Origin: an uncultured Mycobacterium sp.
Lineage (GTDB): Bacteria > Actinomycetota > Actinomycetes > Mycobacteriales > Mycobacteriaceae
Assembly (NCBI GenBank): GCA_900078375.1
Contig: FLQS01000026.1
Span: forward strand, 1-64,000
Length of the DNA stretch: 64,000 nucleotides
Direction: 5' to 3'
Of this stretch, positions 60,485-64,000 are shown piece by piece (positions within the stretch are counted from its first letter, which is position 1; every line of letters begins with the position of its first letter). The notes beneath the pieces are model-generated. The model worked only from the letters and a program-made list of their open reading frames with translations. It was not told the origin of the DNA and searched no databases. Made by a program: the position numbers and the translations under genes.

Positions 60485-60913
60485 CCCGGCCGGAAATCCG
60501 CGGAGAGAAAACGCTTGGTAGGAACGGGCACCAGATGCGCTCAACATGACGTGCCGGACCCGAACGAAAACCAGAATATGTACGGTCAAAGATCGGTCCC
60601 GCTGAACCTAATCACGTTGTGCCACAAGCGTACGACGAGCCCACTCCGTTGCCCGATACCCCGAGCGGCTGCTGTCTGGTTCTCCCAAACTGCGGGATCG
60701 CCAAGCACACCGGCCGCACTCGGTTCGCGCGACTCGCTTTGCGGGACTTCGTTGGCCAGCTACTTCCTGTGAAAACGCTGCGAAGCCATACAACAGATGC
60801 TGTCTGCAATGCCATCGAAACGGGGATGTAACGCTTCACCAACCCGAGAACACACCGCTTCATAAGTGCAGTCAGGCAAGTCAACTGCAACCACCAACCG
60901 TAAGGACACACTG
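60485..60913. other. Intergenic region, 429 bp
   Basis: No convincing gene. Short frames at 60612-60941 (minus) and 60619-60831 (plus) lack family resemblance and mycobacterial codon bias. The GC content is lower than in the neighbouring genes. Confidence 0.45.
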
Positions 60914-61288
60914 ATGAAACCGACCCGAGTAGCGGCGGCACAACTTCTGGCCGGTCTGGGCGTAGCGCTCGCGCTGACCGTTGCCCCTCCGGCGTTTGCG
61001 CACACCGCCCATCCCGATGCCACCGCTTCGGGAAACCCCGCCGCCGCCCACACTGTTGGCCTGCACAAGATTCCGCACCCTGTCTGGCATCCCACTACGA
61101 AGACGCGGCCGGCACAAACCGCGCCCGCCCCCGCTGCTCCCGCGCCGCACCAATCGCCGTCGGCTCCGGTGGCGCGACCAGCCCAAGCGCAGCGCGACCC
61201 GTATGCCCCGAGGCCCCGTCCGACCGGGATCCCAGCGACCTCAGTGCCTGTCGCTCCCCCCGGGCCATCCCAGCAGCCCGCGTTCTGA
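60914..61288 (+). CDS. Secreted Pro/Ala-rich small protein
   Basis: 124 residues from the ATG at 60914 (TAAGGAC upstream). Signal peptide 'VAAAQLLAGLGVALALTVAPPAFA-HTAHPD'. The mature part is low complexity: His-containing N-terminus ('HTAHPDATASGNPAAAHTVGLHKIPHPVWHP') then Pro/Ala/Gln repeats ('TAPAPAAPAPHQSPSAP'). It is probably a wall-associated, unstructured protein; six His in the first 50 mature residues could bind metal. Confidence 0.68.
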   Translation: MKPTRVAAAQLLAGLGVALALTVAPPAFAHTAHPDATASGNPAAAHTVGLHKIPHPVWHPTTKTRPAQTAPAPAAPAPHQSPSAPVARPAQAQRDPYAPRPRPTGIPATSVPVAPPGPSQQPAF

Positions 61289-61368
61289 TCACCTGACTAC
61301 GTCGACGCGCAGTAGCGCCAGAAGGAGACCTCGGTGAGACATGACTGCGACGGCATGTCGGGCCCGCG

Positions 61369-62373
61369 ATGAAGGTGGGGCTGTATTTCGACCTGCGCAA
61401 CCCCCATGCTTGGCGACAGGATCCAGCGCGGTTGCACGCGTTCACACTTGAGGTGATCGAGGAGGCCGAGCACCTCGGAGCCGACTCGATCTGGCTGTCC
61501 GAGCATCACCTCTTTTCCGACGACTACGTTGCCGCGCCGCTGACGTTCCTGGCTGCGGCGGCAGCACGGACGTCACGGATACGACTCGGGACCGCGGTCG
61601 TGCTCGCGCCACTGCACCACGCCGTAGACATCGCCGAGCAGGCGGCGATGGTCGACCTCATCTCCGGGGGGCGTCTGGACCTGGGGTTGGGCAGCGGCTA
61701 TCGCATCCCGGAATACGAATTGTTCGGCGCTGACTCGCGAAGGCGTTACGCGCAGACCGACGCGCGAGCGCAACAGATCCGGAGCCTGTTGTCGCCGGGA
61801 GGTGTACTGCCGCAACCGGTGCAAGCGCACGTTCCCATTTGGATGGGCTATCAGGGCCCGCAAGGTGCGCGACGGGCGGGGCTGCTCGGTGAACGCCTGC
61901 TCTCTGCTGATGCCAGGAATTGGGCCCCCTATCGTGACGGGCTGCGCGACGGCGGCCACGACGTCAGCCGCGGGCGAATGGCCGGCTGGGTCAATGCGTG
62001 GGTCAGCGACGATCCGGAGGCGGACTGGCCGACCGTGCGGGTGCACATGGTCCATCAGTTCGACACCTATGCGATGCACGGCGCGGAAGGGACCGGACAG
62101 TCCGCGCCGCGGCCGATCGACCCTGATCGGATTCGAGGTGGAACTCCTGACTCGCTTCTGGGCTACTTCTGGTGCGACCGACCGCAGACGGTGGCCGCCA
62201 AGATCTGCGACTACACGGCGGCTGCGCCGGTGGATACCGTGTTGATCTTCGCCTCGCTCGCCGGCATGCCCGAAGACATGGTCATCAAGCACGTCCGCAC
62301 CGTTTGCACCAAGCTGGCCCCCCTGCTGGCCACGTGCGACCGTACGGTGTCGACGAACGATCCTGAGTCGTGA
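61369..62373 (+). CDS. LLM-class flavin- or F420-dependent oxidoreductase
   Basis: 334 residues with the luciferase-like barrel: 'VGLYFDLRNPHAW', 'HLGADSIWLSEHHLFSDDY', 'RTSRIRLGTAVVLAPLHHAVDIAEQAAMVDLISGGRLDLGLGSGYRIPEYELFG'. The His pair 'SEHH' is shared by F420- and FMN-using members. It is unlike SfnG at 28672 in the C-terminal half, so the sulfur role should not be carried over. Substrate unknown. Confidence 0.83.
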   Translation: MKVGLYFDLRNPHAWRQDPARLHAFTLEVIEEAEHLGADSIWLSEHHLFSDDYVAAPLTFLAAAAARTSRIRLGTAVVLAPLHHAVDIAEQAAMVDLISGGRLDLGLGSGYRIPEYELFGADSRRRYAQTDARAQQIRSLLSPGGVLPQPVQAHVPIWMGYQGPQGARRAGLLGERLLSADARNWAPYRDGLRDGGHDVSRGRMAGWVNAWVSDDPEADWPTVRVHMVHQFDTYAMHGAEGTGQSAPRPIDPDRIRGGTPDSLLGYFWCDRPQTVAAKICDYTAAAPVDTVLIFASLAGMPEDMVIKHVRTVCTKLAPLLATCDRTVSTNDPES

Positions 62374-62749
62374 CGCGATACGCCTCACCCGGGAAGTCGC
62401 GCGAATTGGGCCATACTACCTCGCCGAAAAACACTCGCGCGCAGCCACACTCATGCTTTGCGTGTAACGCGCGGGGGTCCAATGCTCACCACCAGGCGGC
62501 AATAGCAGAGTCCGATACGGTGTTCGTCGACGTGTCTTGCCCGCCAAGCAACAACTAGTTCGTCACACCTCCGCGTTGCGCAATTCAAGCCCTGCAGTCG
62601 CCAGGATCTTCGTCGGTCGCCTCTGTGCGCCAATACCTTTGGGCACTCCACTCCTGTCAGAGGATCGTGACGGGGGTGCGCTGTAACGCTCAACTCTGTT
62701 ATGGGCACCAAATACCGACAGCACATTCACTCTGGGAAGGCTCACCACC
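62374..62749. other. Intergenic region, 376 bp
   Basis: A 62-codon frame at 62370-62558 has no recognisable homology and is not accepted. The region upstream of 62750 has GGGAAGG as the ribosome site for the DUF417 gene; a TGTTAT box near 62696 could be its -10. Confidence 0.4.
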
Positions 62750-63280
62750 ATGACCACAATCCAAACCCGCTCGCTCGGCACCGTCCCCAAGGTCGATGCC
62801 ACGATCGAGATCGCCGCCAGCGTGCTGGCCCGATACGGCCTCGTCGTCGTCATTGGCTGGATTGGCGCACTGAAGTTCGCCTCCTACGAGGCACACGGGA
62901 TTGAACCGCTCGTCGCCAACAGCCCGCTCATGAGCTGGCTGTACAACATTTTCGATGTCGGTACGTTCTCTGCATTGCTGGGTGTCGTCGAGATCGCGGT
63001 GGCTGTGCTCATCGCCATCAAGCCGTTGGCACCCAAGCTCTCTGTCGCCGGCAGCATTGGGGCAATCGGGTTATTCCTGGGCACCATCAGCTTTCTCTTC
63101 ACCACGCCGGGCATCGGCGAGGCATCCGCCGGCGGATTTCCGGCGCTCTCCTCGACGGGGCAGTTCCTCATCAAGGATGTTGCCCTAATCGGCCTATCGG
63201 CATGGACACTCGCAGACTCGGTCCGGGCCATCCGTCGATCGGTAGCGCAACCGGTGCTCACCGAGGCCGAAAGCCGGTAA
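62750..63280 (+). CDS. DUF417 (YkgB/RclC-like) membrane protein, second copy
   Basis: 176 residues. Same landmarks as the copy at 55088: 'ARYGLVVVIGWIGALKFASYEA', 'NSPLMSWLYNIFDVG', 'GVVEIAVAVLIAIKPL' and 'LGTISFLFTTPG', with four membrane segments. This copy keeps the family's 'EAHGIEPLVANSPLMSW', shortened by two residues in the other. It lies 165 bp from the 3' end of the convergent ECF sigma factor gene. Confidence 0.87.
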   Translation: MTTIQTRSLGTVPKVDATIEIAASVLARYGLVVVIGWIGALKFASYEAHGIEPLVANSPLMSWLYNIFDVGTFSALLGVVEIAVAVLIAIKPLAPKLSVAGSIGAIGLFLGTISFLFTTPGIGEASAGGFPALSSTGQFLIKDVALIGLSAWTLADSVRAIRRSVAQPVLTEAESR

Positions 63281-63445
63281 CACCGGATCGACTCCACCCG
63301 ATGCCAACGGGCATCGACTCGCCGTGCACGTCGCGTCCCGGCGTGCACGGCGAGCCATCTCAGTCGAACAACGCTGGCAATAGCGACCTTTCGGCTCCAA
63401 GCGACATCGACGTGTCAGGGCTCAACAGCCGTGCAAGCCCGACGG

Positions 63446-64000
63446 TTACGGGTCGGTCGGCACCGGGGAATCGTCCCTGACGTAGTCTTCGAGCACCTGG
63501 CGTATCGCGGCTCGCCCCCGATGTAGCAGGATCCGTTGGTTACCGGCGGTGATGTCGAGCAGTTCACACACCTCTGCGGAATCAAAGCCCAGCATGTCGC
63601 GCAGCGTGACCACGATGCGTTGGCGCTCAGGCAATCTGTCGAGCTCGCGGTGGGCGATGCTGCGCAATTCCCGACTGAGTACCGAACCTTCCGGGCTGTC
63701 GGGAAACGCGGTTGGCGGCTCCTTCCACGAGCCGGCGTGCGTGTCTCCCCTAGCGTGAAACCGTGCCGGATCGACGGTTGCTTCCATGAAGCTTGCGGCG
63801 GCATCCCTGTCGCGGCGCTCACGGAGCCCGCGAGTCTTGGCGATGTTGGTCATCACAGCGAAAAGCCATGTTCGCAAGGATGATCGGCCTTCAAACTTCG
63901 AGACACCTCTCACCAAGGCTATCCACGTGTCCTGGACGACCTCCTCGGCGATCGCGTGGGTGGCTACATAGCCGCGGGCCGCCCGCAGCAGCGTCGGGGT
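63446..64000 (-). CDS. ECF sigma-70 factor, partial at window edge
   Basis: The frame is open to 64000, so the N-terminus is missing. Region 2 is recognisable at the edge ('AIAEEVVQDTWIALVRGVSKFEGRSSLRTWLFAVMTNIAKTRG', the 2.2-2.4 core), then a variable linker ('GDTHAGSWKEPPTAFPD'), then region 4 'ELDRLPERQRIVVTLRDMLGFDSAEVCELLDITAGNQRILLHRGRAAIRQVLEDYV'. No C-terminal extension is present. The regulon cannot be told. Confidence 0.9.
   Translation of the reverse strand, partial: TPTLLRAARGYVATHAIAEEVVQDTWIALVRGVSKFEGRSSLRTWLFAVMTNIAKTRGLRERRDRDAAASFMEATVDPARFHARGDTHAGSWKEPPTAFPDSPEGSVLSRELRSIAHRELDRLPERQRIVVTLRDMLGFDSAEVCELLDITAGNQRILLHRGRAAIRQVLEDYVRDDSPVPTDP

Overview
The window looks like chromosomal DNA from a fast-growing, pigmented Mycobacterium/Mycolicibacterium-type actinobacterium. 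The evidence is high GC, dense operons with 1-17 bp overlaps, two MmpL transporters (one with MmpS), a secreted PGRS-repeat protein, DUF732 and DUF4185 secreted proteins, F420/deazaflavin-type oxidoreductases, and an isorenieratene-type carotenoid cluster. All names rest on motif and family recognition; no database search was possible. No tRNA, rRNA, CRISPR array or intact insertion sequence was seen.

Layout. 1-1533: 3' part of an Hsp70-like protein gene (cut by the window edge). 1640-4298: a reductase-like gene, then a MarR regulator divergent from an MDR oxidoreductase across three copies of one palindrome. 4295-10606 (minus): seven-gene carotenoid operon, crtI-crtB-crtYc-crtYd-methyltransferase-crtU-Rieske protein. 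10843-12948: a repeat protein ending in a CxxC ladder, an SDR, an SRPBCC protein and a DUF732 protein. 13104-17008: mmpS-mmpL behind repeated AGYTAA motifs and a possible 22-codon leader. 17011-24108: phosphotransferase, SRPBCC, lipoprotein, DUF4185, HxlR-thioesterase-TVP38 operon and a large secreted Ala-rich protein. 24234-27405: LuxR-type AAA regulator and DUF2237.

27406-38220 reads as a sulfur island. On the minus strand an operon of a glutamine-synthetase-like ligase, an SfnG-like flavin monooxygenase and a DszC/SfnB-like monooxygenase faces a plus-strand ABC importer of the sulfonate/taurine class. Next come a cysteine-free thioester-domain-like protein and then a Family 2 encapsulin overlapping the gene for its cysteine desulfurase cargo, which has a long disordered cargo-loading N-terminus. 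A coherent reading is uptake, desulfonation/oxidation and compartmentalised sulfur storage. The permease carries a one-base frameshift that fuses it in frame to the binding protein.

38312-42892: second mmpL, TetR with tandem operators, deazaflavin-dependent oxidoreductase and a vapBC toxin-antitoxin pair. 42983-53002 is a disturbed region: a 79-bp copy of the jetA 5' end, a purU gene with two lesions, a PGRS protein without PE domain, and a Wadjet/MksBEF-like SMC operon jetA-jetB-jetC with no jetD behind it. 53050-64000: lipoprotein, oxidoreductases, two DUF417 (RclC-like) membrane proteins, MarR, a membrane-anchored alpha/beta hydrolase, an LLM flavoenzyme and the 3' part of an ECF sigma factor gene cut by the window edge.
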